64,000 nucleotides of DNA. Origin: Pirellulales bacterium (GTDB lineage: Bacteria > Planctomycetota > Planctomycetia > Pirellulales > Thermoguttaceae). The DNA lies in NCBI GenBank assembly GCA_016931995.1, contig JAFGDS010000017.1:49668-113667 (forward strand), given 5' to 3'. Positions within the stretch are counted from its first letter, which is position 1. Each line of letters begins with the position of its first letter. This document shows, piece after piece, positions 8,816 to 18,173 of the stretch. Both the position numbers and the translations under genes were made by a program. The notes under the pieces were generated by a model. It made no database searches. It saw nothing but the letters and a program-made list of their open reading frames with translations, and was not told where the DNA came from.

Positions 8816-9832
8816 TCACTGCGCGGTCCGCAGCCACTCGCGCACGACCCAGCCCACCTTGGCCAGACTCAGCGGCGAGCAACGCTCGGGCGTGTCGGCC
8901 TGGGTGTGCCACGCCGGGTAGTCAAAATCGATCACGTCGCACGCCGGTATGCCCGCGATGTCGTGCAGCGCCAAATGGTCGTCGTTTACCTGGTGTTTGG
9001 GCCGCGGAATGAACTCGCGCACGCCCAGCCGCGCCGCCGTCGCCCAAATGCCCAAAACCAGTGGCCGCGAATCCCGCCACCACACGCTGTTGCGCTCCTG
9101 GAAGATCTGCAAATCCGCGTCGCCGATCATGTCCAACAACACCGCGCAGCGATACCGGTAGTCCGCCGGCGGATTGGCCCGATACGCCCGGGCGAAATAC
9201 TCCGACCCAAGAAAAAACCGGTCCGTCTCGCGGAAGATGTACTCCTCGCCGTCGAAAAACACGAAGTCGATTCCGTATCGGCACTCCAGTTGGGCCATCT
9301 CGTTGCCCAACTCCATCAGCAAAGCCACGCCGCTGGCCCCGTCGTTCGCCCCCACGAACAAGCCCCGCGGGTTGTATCGGTCCAGCATCGGAAACGGCAG
9401 CGTGTCGTAATGCGCGCAAAGCAGAATCCGATCCGGTCGCTCGGGCTTCCAATGCACGATCAAATTGGCCATGGGCACCGGCCCGCCCGTGAGTGGATCG
9501 GGCGCGGTGAACGACTGCGGCTCGACCGTCGCGCCAAGCTTCTCGAAGTGCTCCTTAAGCAGCTTCCGCTGCGCGGCCATGCCTTCCGATCCGCTCGGAC
9601 GCCGGCCCAGCGCGCAGATCTGCTTCAGATAGCCGTACGCCCGGGCGCCGTCAAACGGAATCTGATCCAGCCGCGGCCCCGGCGCGGCCGCCGCGGCGTT
9701 GCCGTTGTTGCCGCGATCGAGAAACAATAGAAGATAGCCGATCGCGCACACCCCCACCACCAGCGTGGTTGCGAGAAACCACCGCTGCTGCCTGGCGGAA
9801 AGGGTTGGTTGCCTGTGATTGCGAACGGTCAT
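8816..9832 (-). CDS. M28-family zinc peptidase / glutaminyl cyclase-like protein
   Basis: 338 residues with one N-terminal membrane anchor or signal (about 19-38). The di-zinc M28 fold motifs are visible: His141 and Asp143 in CAHYDT, Asp164 in GANDGASG, Glu196-Glu197 in FDGEEY, an Asp in LLDMIGDAD (about 234-240), and His309 in WHTQADTPE. The spacing and the WHTQADTPE block resemble glutaminyl-peptide cyclotransferases more than aminopeptidases. The domain should face the periplasm or outside. It is divergent from the DegT gene, with 117 bp between starts. Confidence 0.88.
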   Translation of the reverse strand: MTVRNHRQPTLSARQQRWFLATTLVVGVCAIGYLLLFLDRGNNGNAAAAAPGPRLDQIPFDGARAYGYLKQICALGRRPSGSEGMAAQRKLLKEHFEKLGATVEPQSFTAPDPLTGGPVPMANLIVHWKPERPDRILLCAHYDTLPFPMLDRYNPRGLFVGANDGASGVALLMELGNEMAQLECRYGIDFVFFDGEEYIFRETDRFFLGSEYFARAYRANPPADYRYRCAVLLDMIGDADLQIFQERNSVWWRDSRPLVLGIWATAARLGVREFIPRPKHQVNDDHLALHDIAGIPACDVIDFDYPAWHTQADTPERCSPLSLAKVGWVVREWLRTAQ

Positions 9833-9949
9833 ACCCCAATTGTAGCGGCGCCCCCGGCCCGGGGGCCATACCAGCCGCTCTTGACTCGCCCGATCCGAAC
9901 GCCTAACGTCTGGCTGAACGCCTTATCCCGTCAACCAGGATGACCAACC

Positions 9950-11188
9950 ATGACGACCGCGCCCGACCACCCGGAATCTGAAAAGCCCCCCATCACGGGG
10001 GTGCCCCTGCTCGACCTGGCCCGGCAGCACGGACCGCTCTTGGACGAGATCACCGTGGCCCTGGCCCGGGTGTGCCGCTCGGGCCAGTTCATCCTCGGCC
10101 CAGACGTCGTCGAGTTGGAACAGCGCGTGGCGGCCTATTGCCAGGCCAAGCATGCCATCGCCTGCGCCTCGGGCAGCGACGCCCTGTTGTTGGCCATGAT
10201 GGCCTGCGGCGTCGGCCCACGCGACGAGGTCATCGTCCCCAGCTTCACGTTCTTCGCCACGGCCAGCGCGGTCACCCGCCTGGGCGCCACGCCCGTCTTC
10301 GCCGAAATCGACCCCGTCACCTTCAACCTCGATCCCGCGTCCGTCCAGTCGCGCATCAGCCCCGACACCAAGGCGATCCTCCCAGTCCACCTCTTCGGCC
10401 AATGCGCTGACGTGGACGCCCTGGGCCGCATCGCCGCGTCGATCGACGTGCCCCTCGTCGAGGACGCCGCCCAAGCCATCGGCGCGGAATGGGCCAGTCG
10501 TCGGGCGGGCTCCCTCGGCGCGATCGGATGCCTGAGCTTCTACCCCACCAAAAACCTCGGCGGCGCCGGCGACGGCGGCATGATCACCACCAACAACGAC
10601 GATCTGGCCGACCGCCTCCGCCTTCTACGCGGACACGGAATGCGGCCCCGCTACTACCACGAGGTCGTCGGCATCAACAGCCGGCTCGATTCCTTCCAGG
10701 CCGCCGTGCTCAACGTCAAAATGCCCCACCTGGACGCCTTCACCCAGATGCGCCAGACCAACGCCCAGCGCTACACCGACCTGTTCGCCGCGGCGGGACT
10801 CGCCGAGCGAATCGCCCTGCCCCGGGCGGTGCCCGACGGACGGCACGTCTGGAATCAATACGTCGTCCGCGTGCCCCACGGCCAGCGCGACGCCCTGCGG
10901 GCGTATCTCGCCGAGGCGAAGATCGGCACGGAGATCTACTATCCGCTGGGCCTGCACGAGCAAAAGTGCTTCGCCTACCTGGGCTACCAGCCCGAGGACC
11001 TGCCCGAAACCTACCGCGCCAGTCGCGAGGTCCTCGCGCTTCCCATCTTTCCCGAGCTGACCGCCGCCGAGCAGGAGCAAGTCGTCGACCACGTCGCCCG
11101 TTTCTTCGCTCAGCTCGACAGTCGAGCCCCTCTCGCGCCCCCCCAATTTCTCAAGCACCACCCCGCTGGCACGCCCCGCGTGCCCTAA
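9950..11188 (+). CDS. DegT/DnrJ/EryC1/StrS-family PLP sugar aminotransferase
   Basis: 412 residues. The fold-type I PLP enzyme is recognised by ACASGSDALLLAM near 71-83, PSFTFFATASA at 97-107, EDAAQAIGA at 171-179 and the Schiff-base Lys201 in SFYPTKNLGG. This family transaminates keto-sugar nucleotides for lipopolysaccharide or exopolysaccharide sugars, with glutamate as the usual amino donor. The full family length is present. Upstream AGGATG serves as a ribosome site. A link to the exopolysaccharide genes at the left of the window is plausible but not shown. A hairpin at 11221-11241 follows the gene. Confidence 0.92.
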   Translation: MTTAPDHPESEKPPITGVPLLDLARQHGPLLDEITVALARVCRSGQFILGPDVVELEQRVAAYCQAKHAIACASGSDALLLAMMACGVGPRDEVIVPSFTFFATASAVTRLGATPVFAEIDPVTFNLDPASVQSRISPDTKAILPVHLFGQCADVDALGRIAASIDVPLVEDAAQAIGAEWASRRAGSLGAIGCLSFYPTKNLGGAGDGGMITTNNDDLADRLRLLRGHGMRPRYYHEVVGINSRLDSFQAAVLNVKMPHLDAFTQMRQTNAQRYTDLFAAAGLAERIALPRAVPDGRHVWNQYVVRVPHGQRDALRAYLAEAKIGTEIYYPLGLHEQKCFAYLGYQPEDLPETYRASREVLALPIFPELTAAEQEQVVDHVARFFAQLDSRAPLAPPQFLKHHPAGTPRVP

Positions 11189-11220
11189 GGAGAATGCCCC
11201 CCTTGGCCCCCCACCACTTC

Positions 11221-11241
11221 GTCGGTCTTTTGAAGACCGAC
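11221..11241 (+). terminator. Perfect 9-bp hairpin after the aminotransferase
   Basis: GTCGGTCTT (11221-11229) pairs perfectly with AAGACCGAC (11233-11241) around a TTG loop, 32 bp after the aminotransferase stop. No run of T follows, so termination by it is only likely. The rest of 11189-11499 shows nothing else I can support. Confidence 0.45.
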
Positions 11242-11499
11242 ATCGCCGACTGACTGCTGGAGCACATCGAGGTCCGTGACCGAGAGGTTTTGCGCACTTC
11301 GACTCCCGCCAGCCCCAAACGCCGTGGCGAAATGGTAAACGTGCGGGAAGCCCTGTTCGCCGCCGCCATGCTGATCACTGCCGCTGGAGCGTGGACAATG
11401 AGACCATGTTGTGCTGCCCGCATCGTTCGCGCGCTGGCCTGGCGCGACTCGCCGCCCGTCACACCGACGAACCAACAGAATCGATGGGGAGGGGGATCC

Positions 11500-14400
11500 A
11501 TGCTTCGTCGCGCCTGGGTGTTTGGTCTGACGACGCTCCTGCTCGCGGCATCCGTCGCTGGCGCCGTTGACGGGCCCGCGGGCCGTTGGCCGGACCAATG
11601 GGGCAGCCAACGCGCGCTGGTGCGCGTCGAGCAGAAGGCAGATGCGGTCCGCGTCCACCTGCCCTGGCGCCGTCCCGACCAGAACCCGCGGCAAAAGGCC
11701 GTCCTCGTGGTTGACGCGACGACCGGCAAACAACTCCAGAACGTCGTGGCCGTCTCGGTCGGCCGGGAGTCTGGCGATCTGGTCTTCGAGCCGGTTACCG
11801 CGCCGGGCGACTACCACGTCTATTACCTGCCGGCCAAGCCACTGGCGACCGGCAATCCGCACTCCGGCGGCTACGTCGAGCCCAAGGAAACGGCCGACGA
11901 GGCGTGGCGAATCCAGGCGGGCGTGGCCGCGGACGAACTGGCCGCGAACCGTTGGCGGAAGCTGCCCGAAGCTCGGTTCGTCGAATTCCAGGCGATCCGC
12001 GACTTCGATCGGTTCACGGAGATGGAACAGATTGCGACCCGCGCGGAGACGGACGCCTTGTTGGCCAGATTTCCCGACGAAAAGTACTTATTGTTCGTGG
12101 AGGATCGGCAACACCCGATTCGCATGACGAGGGACCTGCCGCGGCGTTGGATCGAGCGAGACGGGCTTCGCACGTTAAGGGGACAGGCACACCGGGGTGA
12201 GTTCCATGCGTGGCAGGTGGGCGTGTTCGCCGCCCGGGTGGCGATCGAGGACGTCGAGGTCGCTTTCGAGGACCTTCGGCCCGCCTCCGGCCAGGGCCCC
12301 TCGATTCCCGCCTCGGCAATTCGCTGCTTCAACCAGGGCGGGGTCGACTGGCAGGGGCATCGGTTCACCAGGACGTTCGACGTTGAGCGGGGGCGTGTGC
12401 GGGCGTTGTGGTTTGGCGCGGCGGTGCCGCGCGACCTGCCGCCCGGACGCTACGACGGCGCGGTGACGATCGCGCCCAAGGGTATGCCCGCTGGCCGCGT
12501 CGAGGTCTCGCTCGACGTGGACGACCAGCTCCTCGAGGACGGCGGCGACAGCGAGCCGTGGCGCCACGCGCGTCTGCGCTGGCTCGACTCGACGATCGCG
12601 CTGGACGACGAGCCCGTCGCGCCGTACCCCCCGCTTCAGGTGACGGAAAACACGATCGCCTGCCTGGGCCGGCGGGTCTCGCTCGACGAGAACGGCCTTC
12701 CCGAATCGGTCCGCAACTACTTTGCCCCCGAGATGACCCACCTGGTCGACCGCGCCCGGGAGTTGCTGGCCGCGCCGATCCGATTTGCCGTCCAGCGGGC
12801 GGATGGGACGGTCGAGCCGTTTTCGGGCGGGAAGTTGACCTGGACGATGCGCGGCGACGGCGCCGTGGCGTGGCATGCCGAGAGCACGGTGGACGCGCTG
12901 CGCCTTCGTTGCGACGGCCGGATGGAGTTCGACGGCTGCGTGGAATACCGGCTCCGGCTCACGGCCGACGAGCCGACCGACGTCAAGGACCTTCGGCTGG
13001 AGATCCCGCTGCGGCGCGACGTCGCGCGGTACATGATGGGCCTGGGGCGGCCCGGCGGGCTCCGTCCGGCGCGGTTCACGTGGAAGTGGGACCGGGCGAA
13101 GCACCAGGACTGCGTCTGGGTGGGCGACGTCAACGCCGGCGTGCAATGCCGCCTGTTCGGCGAAAACTACGTCCACCCCCTGATGAATCAATACTACGCC
13201 GAGCGGCCTCTCAACCTGCCCCCCGCTTGGTTCAACGACGGCCAAGGGTCCGTGACGATCGCCGAGGAAGGCCAAGCGGTGGTGCTCCGGGCAAGCGGCG
13301 GCCCGCGCTCGCTGGGACCGGGCCAAACACTGCACTTCCACTTCCGCCTGCTCCTGACGCCCTTCCGTCCCATCGATCCCGACGGCCACTGGGCCCGGCG
13401 CTATTACCACCGCTATCGCTGGCCCAACCGCGGCGACGACGATCTGCGTCCCGTCGTCCACGGCGGCGCCAATGTCGTGAACATCCACCAGGGCAACCAG
13501 CTCAATCCGTACATCAACTACCCCTTCCTCACGGTCGCCCCCCTGAGCGAGTTTGTCCGCCGGGCGCACGAGCAAGGGCTGCGCGTGAAGATCTACTACA
13601 CCGTCCGCGAGTTGACCACGCACCTGCCGGAGCTTTGGGCCCTGCGGAGCCTCGGCGACGAGGTCCTCGCCGGGGGCGACGGCGGCGGCCCCGCCTGGCT
13701 CCGCGAACACCTCGTCGACGACTACCGCCCCGCGTGGTACGACGCTCCCGTCGACGATGCCTCGATTCTCACGGTCGGCATGTCGCGGTGGCACAACTTC
13801 TACCTCGAAGGGCTCGACTGGCTCGTTCGCAACGTCGAGATCGACGGGCTGTACCTCGACGACGTCGCCTACGACCGGACCGTCATGAAGCGGGTCCGAA
13901 AAATCCTGAACCGGGGACGGCCCGATCCTCTGATCGATCTGCACTCGTGGAACCACTTCTGCCCCCGCGCCGGCTTTGCCTGCTGCGCGAACCTGTACAT
14001 GGAAAGCCTGCCCTACGTCGACCGGATCTGGTTCGGCGAAGGCCGCGACTACAACACCCCGCCCGATTATTGGCTCGTCGAAATTTCCGGCATTCCGTTC
14101 GGCGTCATGGGTGAGATGCTCCAAGGGGGCGGCAACCCGTGGCGCGGCATGGTCTATGGGATGACCAATCGCTGGGGATGGGGCGGCGATCCACGGCCTC
14201 TCTGGAGGCTGTGGGACGAGTTCGGGATGGCCGGCAGCCGGATGATCGGCTACTGGTCGCCCGCCTGTCCGGTCGCGACCGACCAGGAATCGGTCCTGGC
14301 CACCGTCTACCACCGCCCGGACAAGACGCTCGTGGCTCTTGCCAGTTGGGCGCCGGAAAAGGTCTCTTGCCGGCTCAAGTTCGATTGGGCGGCGCTGGGC

Positions 14401-14538
14401 CTCGACGCCGCTCGAGCGGAACTTCGCGCGCCGGCGATCGAGCGGTTCCAGCCGGCCGAGGTCTTCCAGCCCCAGGACGCGATCCCCATTGAGCCGGGCC
14501 GCGGATGGCTGCTGATCCTCCAGCACCGACCCGAGTGA
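11500..14538 (+). CDS. Secreted glycoside hydrolase-like protein (DUF6067/GH123-like)
   Basis: 1012 residues. The start is ATG at 11500, with GGGGAGGGGG just upstream and a signal peptide (MLRRAWVFGLTTLLLAASVAGA). An earlier in-frame start at 11290 lacks both and is rejected. The N-terminal half looks like beta-sandwich domains. The C-terminal half is a TIM-barrel-like catalytic region with VKIYYTVRELTTHLPELWAL and DGLYLDDVAYDR, where the paired Asp residues look catalytic. The match to DUF6067 and the GH123 N-terminal type is from memory, not a search. It probably degrades an amino-sugar or complex polysaccharide outside the cell. It is convergent with the oxidoreductase, with 8 bp between stops. 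Confidence 0.72.
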   Translation: MLRRAWVFGLTTLLLAASVAGAVDGPAGRWPDQWGSQRALVRVEQKADAVRVHLPWRRPDQNPRQKAVLVVDATTGKQLQNVVAVSVGRESGDLVFEPVTAPGDYHVYYLPAKPLATGNPHSGGYVEPKETADEAWRIQAGVAADELAANRWRKLPEARFVEFQAIRDFDRFTEMEQIATRAETDALLARFPDEKYLLFVEDRQHPIRMTRDLPRRWIERDGLRTLRGQAHRGEFHAWQVGVFAARVAIEDVEVAFEDLRPASGQGPSIPASAIRCFNQGGVDWQGHRFTRTFDVERGRVRALWFGAAVPRDLPPGRYDGAVTIAPKGMPAGRVEVSLDVDDQLLEDGGDSEPWRHARLRWLDSTIALDDEPVAPYPPLQVTENTIACLGRRVSLDENGLPESVRNYFAPEMTHLVDRARELLAAPIRFAVQRADGTVEPFSGGKLTWTMRGDGAVAWHAESTVDALRLRCDGRMEFDGCVEYRLRLTADEPTDVKDLRLEIPLRRDVARYMMGLGRPGGLRPARFTWKWDRAKHQDCVWVGDVNAGVQCRLFGENYVHPLMNQYYAERPLNLPPAWFNDGQGSVTIAEEGQAVVLRASGGPRSLGPGQTLHFHFRLLLTPFRPIDPDGHWARRYYHRYRWPNRGDDDLRPVVHGGANVVNIHQGNQLNPYINYPFLTVAPLSEFVRRAHEQGLRVKIYYTVRELTTHLPELWALRSLGDEVLAGGDGGGPAWLREHLVDDYRPAWYDAPVDDASILTVGMSRWHNFYLEGLDWLVRNVEIDGLYLDDVAYDRTVMKRVRKILNRGRPDPLIDLHSWNHFCPRAGFACCANLYMESLPYVDRIWFGEGRDYNTPPDYWLVEISGIPFGVMGEMLQGGGNPWRGMVYGMTNRWGWGGDPRPLWRLWDEFGMAGSRMIGYWSPACPVATDQESVLATVYHRPDKTLVALASWAPEKVSCRLKFDWAALGLDAARAELRAPAIERFQPAEVFQPQDAIPIEPGRGWLLILQHRPE

Positions 14539-14546
14539 CGTGACGC

Positions 14547-15872
14547 CTAAAACGCCTTGGTCACGCCCGGCACGGCGCAGGGGTAGCAGCCGTCGGGACC
14601 GGGTTTGGGCCGCGGCTGGGCGTCCCAGCCCTCGCCGGTCGGCGACAGATCGAGTTGCGAGTTTAGCCCATCGTCCCACGTGACGATCTTGCCGGAATAC
14701 GTGGCCATCCGGCCCAGGATCGCGGTCATCGAGCTGTGCGCGGCCGACTCGGTCTCGTTGAGCGGCTCGCCCGCGGCAATGGCTGAAAAAAGATGATTGT
14801 GTTCGGTCTGGTGGCCGTCTTCGCCGCGCTCCCAGCGCCGGCGCTTCTGGCCGTCGACCAGGAGGGTCATCCGCCCGTGGCCGATCAACTCGGCCGTGCC
14901 CCTGGCGCCGTGGGCGTGCTGGGAGAAGCTCTCCCAGCAGTTGGGGATGTGGCGGCAGAAGCTCAAGAGCTTCGCGCCGTCGGGATAGGTGAATTCGACG
15001 GCATGGTGATCGAAGATCTCGCCGTAATCCGGCCCGATGCGAACCTGGCGGCCGCCCATCCCGTTCGCCTGGATCGGATGGGCCTGCTTGATCCAGTTGC
15101 AGATGTCCAGGTCGTGGACGTGCTGCTCGGCGATGTGATCGCCGGAAAGCCAGGTGAAGTAGTACCAGTTGCGGACCTGGTACTGCATTTCGTTTTCGCC
15201 GGGCTGGCGCGTGTGGTGCCAGACGCCGCTGCAGTTGTAGTACGCGCGGAGCGTATGGACGTCGCCGATGGCGCCGTCCTGGAGGAGCTTGGTCACTTCG
15301 CGGCGGTTGGCCTCGTGGCGCATGTGGAAGCCGACCACCACGGCCAGATTCTTCTTCTTGGCCTCTTCATTGGCCGCCAGGATCCGCCGCACGCCGGGCC
15401 CGTCGGTCGCAAGCGGCTTTTCCATGAAGACGTGCTTGCCGGCGGCCACGGCGGCCTCATACTGCCCGGGCCGGAAGCCCGGCGGACTGCACAGGAGCAC
15501 CACATCGGCGTCGGTTTCCATCGCTCTCTTGTGTGCATCCAATCCGCTGAACTTGCGATCCTCGGGCACGTCGATCTTATCGCGGCAGGCTTCCTCCCGC
15601 ATGAGCGACTTGTGGCACGTGTCCAGCCGGTCGCGGAAGGCGTCGGCCATGGCCACGAGCTTGACGTTGAACTTGCCGCCGGGGCCTTGGGCCTGGAGGG
15701 CTTGATACGCCGCCCCCGTGCCGCGGCCCCCGCAGCCGACCAGGGCGATCTTGAACGTGTCGCTGCCCTGGGCGTGGGCCATCCGGGCGATGTTGAGCGT
15801 GCTGGCGCCCAGCGCGGCCACGGCCGAGGTTTTCAGGAAGTCGCGGCGGGACGGTTTTCCGGTAGGCTGCAT
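14547..15872 (-). CDS. Gfo/Idh/MocA-family oxidoreductase, Tat-exported
   Basis: 441 residues from the ATG at 15872, chosen because AAGGAGA sits 6 bp upstream and a twin-arginine signal (SRRDFLKTSAVAALGAS) begins at residue 8. An upstream in-frame extension is rejected. The nucleotide-binding loop is GCGGRG at 47-52 and the family EKP motif is at 151-153 (FMEKPLATDGPG). Such proteins oxidise or reduce sugar derivatives with NAD(P). Tat-exported forms abound in planctomycetes, where the substrate is usually unknown. Its downstream partner on the opposite strand is a glycoside hydrolase, consistent with sugar metabolism. Confidence 0.9.
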   Translation of the reverse strand: MQPTGKPSRRDFLKTSAVAALGASTLNIARMAHAQGSDTFKIALVGCGGRGTGAAYQALQAQGPGGKFNVKLVAMADAFRDRLDTCHKSLMREEACRDKIDVPEDRKFSGLDAHKRAMETDADVVLLCSPPGFRPGQYEAAVAAGKHVFMEKPLATDGPGVRRILAANEEAKKKNLAVVVGFHMRHEANRREVTKLLQDGAIGDVHTLRAYYNCSGVWHHTRQPGENEMQYQVRNWYYFTWLSGDHIAEQHVHDLDICNWIKQAHPIQANGMGGRQVRIGPDYGEIFDHHAVEFTYPDGAKLLSFCRHIPNCWESFSQHAHGARGTAELIGHGRMTLLVDGQKRRRWERGEDGHQTEHNHLFSAIAAGEPLNETESAAHSSMTAILGRMATYSGKIVTWDDGLNSQLDLSPTGEGWDAQPRPKPGPDGCYPCAVPGVTKAF

Positions 15873-15990
15873 CGAAGTCTCCTTGGCAAAGGCGGGAGGA
15901 AGGAGGTCATTGGGGGGGGACGGATACGGTGGGATTCGGGCAACGCGGACCGATCCACAGTCCTCCATTGTACCCGACCACGACGGGCGC

Positions 15991-16195
15991 GTGCCACTGG
16001 CTCCGCCAGTGGGAGTGAGGCAGACGACTAAGCGAATCTCGGATACGTGTAGCGTTTTGGGTGCCGTGGCCACGCTTGCGTGGCCATGCGATGGTTTTCC
16101 CGGGAAAACATGCCCACGGCAAGCGTGGCCACGGCACCCGCAACAATTGCGCGAGATGCGCTCCAAGAGAAGCGCACTGGCAGAGCCATTGGGCA
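15991..16195. repeat. Nested inverted repeats (families A and F around a 16-bp palindrome)
   Basis: The outer arms belong to the GTGCCACTGGC family (15991-16012 and 16173-16195). Inside lie arms of a second family, GTGCCGTGGCCACGCTTGC (16059-16088 and 16109-16139). At the centre is the perfect palindrome GTTTTCCCGGGAAAAC (16094-16109). The whole fills most of the gap between the oxidoreductase start and the transporter stop. Confidence 0.85.
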
Positions 16196-16235
16196 CGCGG
16201 CCGTTGTCGAACCGCCAATCGAAGCCTTGGTCCTT

Positions 16236-17723
16236 CTACTTGCCCTTATGCGACGGGGCCTTCAGGAGCAGGGCCAGCACGGCCGCGGCGAGGCAGGCCG
16301 CGCCGGCGGGTAGGAAGGCCCAGTAGTACGAGCCGAGCCGGTCCCAGATCTGACCGGCCAGTATGGGGCCAAACACGCCGCCGATGCCGTAGGCGGTAAA
16401 CACCGCGCCGTAGTTGGCGCCCAGGTTCTTGGTGCCGAACGACTCGGCGGTCAGGAGTGGGAAGAGGGCGAAGTTGCCGCCGAAGTTGAAGCCGACCCAA
16501 CATGCGGCGACGGCCAGCGTCCATTCCCGAGATCCCATGCCCAGCAGAAGGAACATCATGCCTGCCTGGAGGATCGTCATGACGATCAACGCGCCGCGAG
16601 CGGTGAGCTTTTGCGAGGCGGTGCCCCAGGCGATTCGCCCAAGCCCGTTGAAGAGGGCCAAGAGCCCCAGGGCGTTTTCCGCCGCGCCGGCGGCGAGTCC
16701 TCCCTCGAAGATCCCGAAATCCTTGAGACATCCGATCACCATCAGGCCGCAACCCGCCGAGAAGACGAACGCCAGCCAGATCATCCAGAAGCGGGTGGTG
16801 GCGACTGTCTCGCCTTGCGTCAGGTCGATCGCGCCCGCGGCCGCCGAGCCGGGTTTTGGGGCCGGCGGCGCCCATCCAGCAGGCTTCCAGCCCGAGGGCG
16901 GGTTGGAGAGCAGCAAAGCGCCGGCCACGACCGACACCATGAAGATGACGCCGAACACGAGAAACGTGGCGTTGACCCCGAGGTCGGCCACGAGATTGGC
17001 CCATGCGCCGCCCAGTTTCACGAAGATGAACGCGCCGGCGCCGAAACCCGCCACGGCCAGGCCGGTGATGAGCCCCTTCATGTCGGGAAACCACTTCACG
17101 CAGGCGGCGATGGGACAGACGTAGCCCAGCCCGATTCCCGCGCCGCCCACCAGGCCGATCAGGACGAACATGGCCCAGTAGTTCGTGCCGGTGAAGGAGG
17201 CCGCGATGTAGCCGGCCCCCAGGACGACGCCGCCGACCAGGGCGACCTTGCGGGGGCCCACCTTGTCTTGCCAACGACCGGCCAGAATCATCACCAGCGC
17301 GAAGGCGAACAGCCCGGCCGAGAAGATCATTTGCGTTTGCGTCGCGTTGAAGTTGAAGAAGTGCTTCGTCCAGACCTCGTCGGCAACATCCACGTTCGTG
17401 TGAAGACTGGCTAGCTTCTCCCGCAGAGCCTTCAATTCGGTTTCCTTCGCGGTCTTCTCATCGCCCTCCCATTTGTGTCCCTTGATCCCCGCGGCAAGGT
17501 CCTTGATCTGGCCCGCCAGAGGTTTGTACTCGGCAGTGTATTGGGCGTGCGCCTCCGGCTCGATCCCCAGCAACTTGGGTGACAACATCGCGACCAGATC
17601 CGACTTGCCCGCCTGCAAGGCCGGCGTGAAGGTACCCCACGCGTAGATCGCTCCCAAGCAGAGCTGGATTAAAATGGCCCCAACGACCACGAGCCACCGG
17701 TTCATTACGGGCTTCTCCGACAT
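16236..17723 (-). CDS. OFA-family major facilitator transporter with a long first loop
   Basis: 495 residues from the ATG at 17723 (AGGAGA upstream). Twelve hydrophobic segments are readable. The family marks include GAIYAWGTF in TM1, the loop motif GRWQDKVGPRKVAL, and GYVCPIAACVKWFPDMKGLITG near TM4-5, as in oxalate/formate antiporter-like carriers. Between TM1 and TM2 there is a charged, helix-rich insert of about 85 residues (about 35-120), much longer than I expect for this family. The substrate is probably a small carboxylate. It lies upstream of the Gfo/Idh/MocA gene in the same direction, but the nested repeats between them make co-transcription uncertain. Confidence 0.88.
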   Translation of the reverse strand: MSEKPVMNRWLVVVGAILIQLCLGAIYAWGTFTPALQAGKSDLVAMLSPKLLGIEPEAHAQYTAEYKPLAGQIKDLAAGIKGHKWEGDEKTAKETELKALREKLASLHTNVDVADEVWTKHFFNFNATQTQMIFSAGLFAFALVMILAGRWQDKVGPRKVALVGGVVLGAGYIAASFTGTNYWAMFVLIGLVGGAGIGLGYVCPIAACVKWFPDMKGLITGLAVAGFGAGAFIFVKLGGAWANLVADLGVNATFLVFGVIFMVSVVAGALLLSNPPSGWKPAGWAPPAPKPGSAAAGAIDLTQGETVATTRFWMIWLAFVFSAGCGLMVIGCLKDFGIFEGGLAAGAAENALGLLALFNGLGRIAWGTASQKLTARGALIVMTILQAGMMFLLLGMGSREWTLAVAACWVGFNFGGNFALFPLLTAESFGTKNLGANYGAVFTAYGIGGVFGPILAGQIWDRLGSYYWAFLPAGAACLAAAVLALLLKAPSHKGK

Positions 17724-18173
17724 GGGCGTCTCCTTGCAGTAGGGGCCGCGGGCGCTTCGTGCGGCCGTGTCGAATGTGGGGAGGATGGGTAGCCCCAGAG
17801 CCGGGGCACGGTAAACAGGCGATTCTAGCACGGCCCGCCGCCGGGGGCCAGCCGGGCCGTGGGTAGAAAAAGGTTCATCCGGTATTTCGGGGAAACTCCG
17901 TCAGGTCACGGGGCAGTAGGGGTTCCTCTTCTCTGTTAAGGACTCCCGGCGCCCGCCGAGCCGCGTGTCCTGGAATCGCTAGTTGACAAAACACGGACAG
18001 AAACCGCGAATGAACACAAATGAACGCGAATGACGAGGAGAAGAAGGGGGGACGCTCGGTCCGTTCCGGCTATCTGCGTCCATCTGCGTTTATCCGCGGT
18101 TCCCTCCCGTCGGCAGCATCGAAGGGGACAGTCCCCACGCGCGGATTGGGGCAGTCCCCGGCGGAGGAGCCGA
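17724..18173. repeat. Intergenic gap with AACCGCGAATGAAC-type inverted repeat (family E)
   Basis: The 450-bp gap holds an arm at 18001-18033 (AACCGCGAATGAAC...) and its diverged inverted partner at 18072-18101 (ending TTTATCCGCGGTT), matching at about 22 of 30 positions. Nothing else is supported in the gap. Confidence 0.7.
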
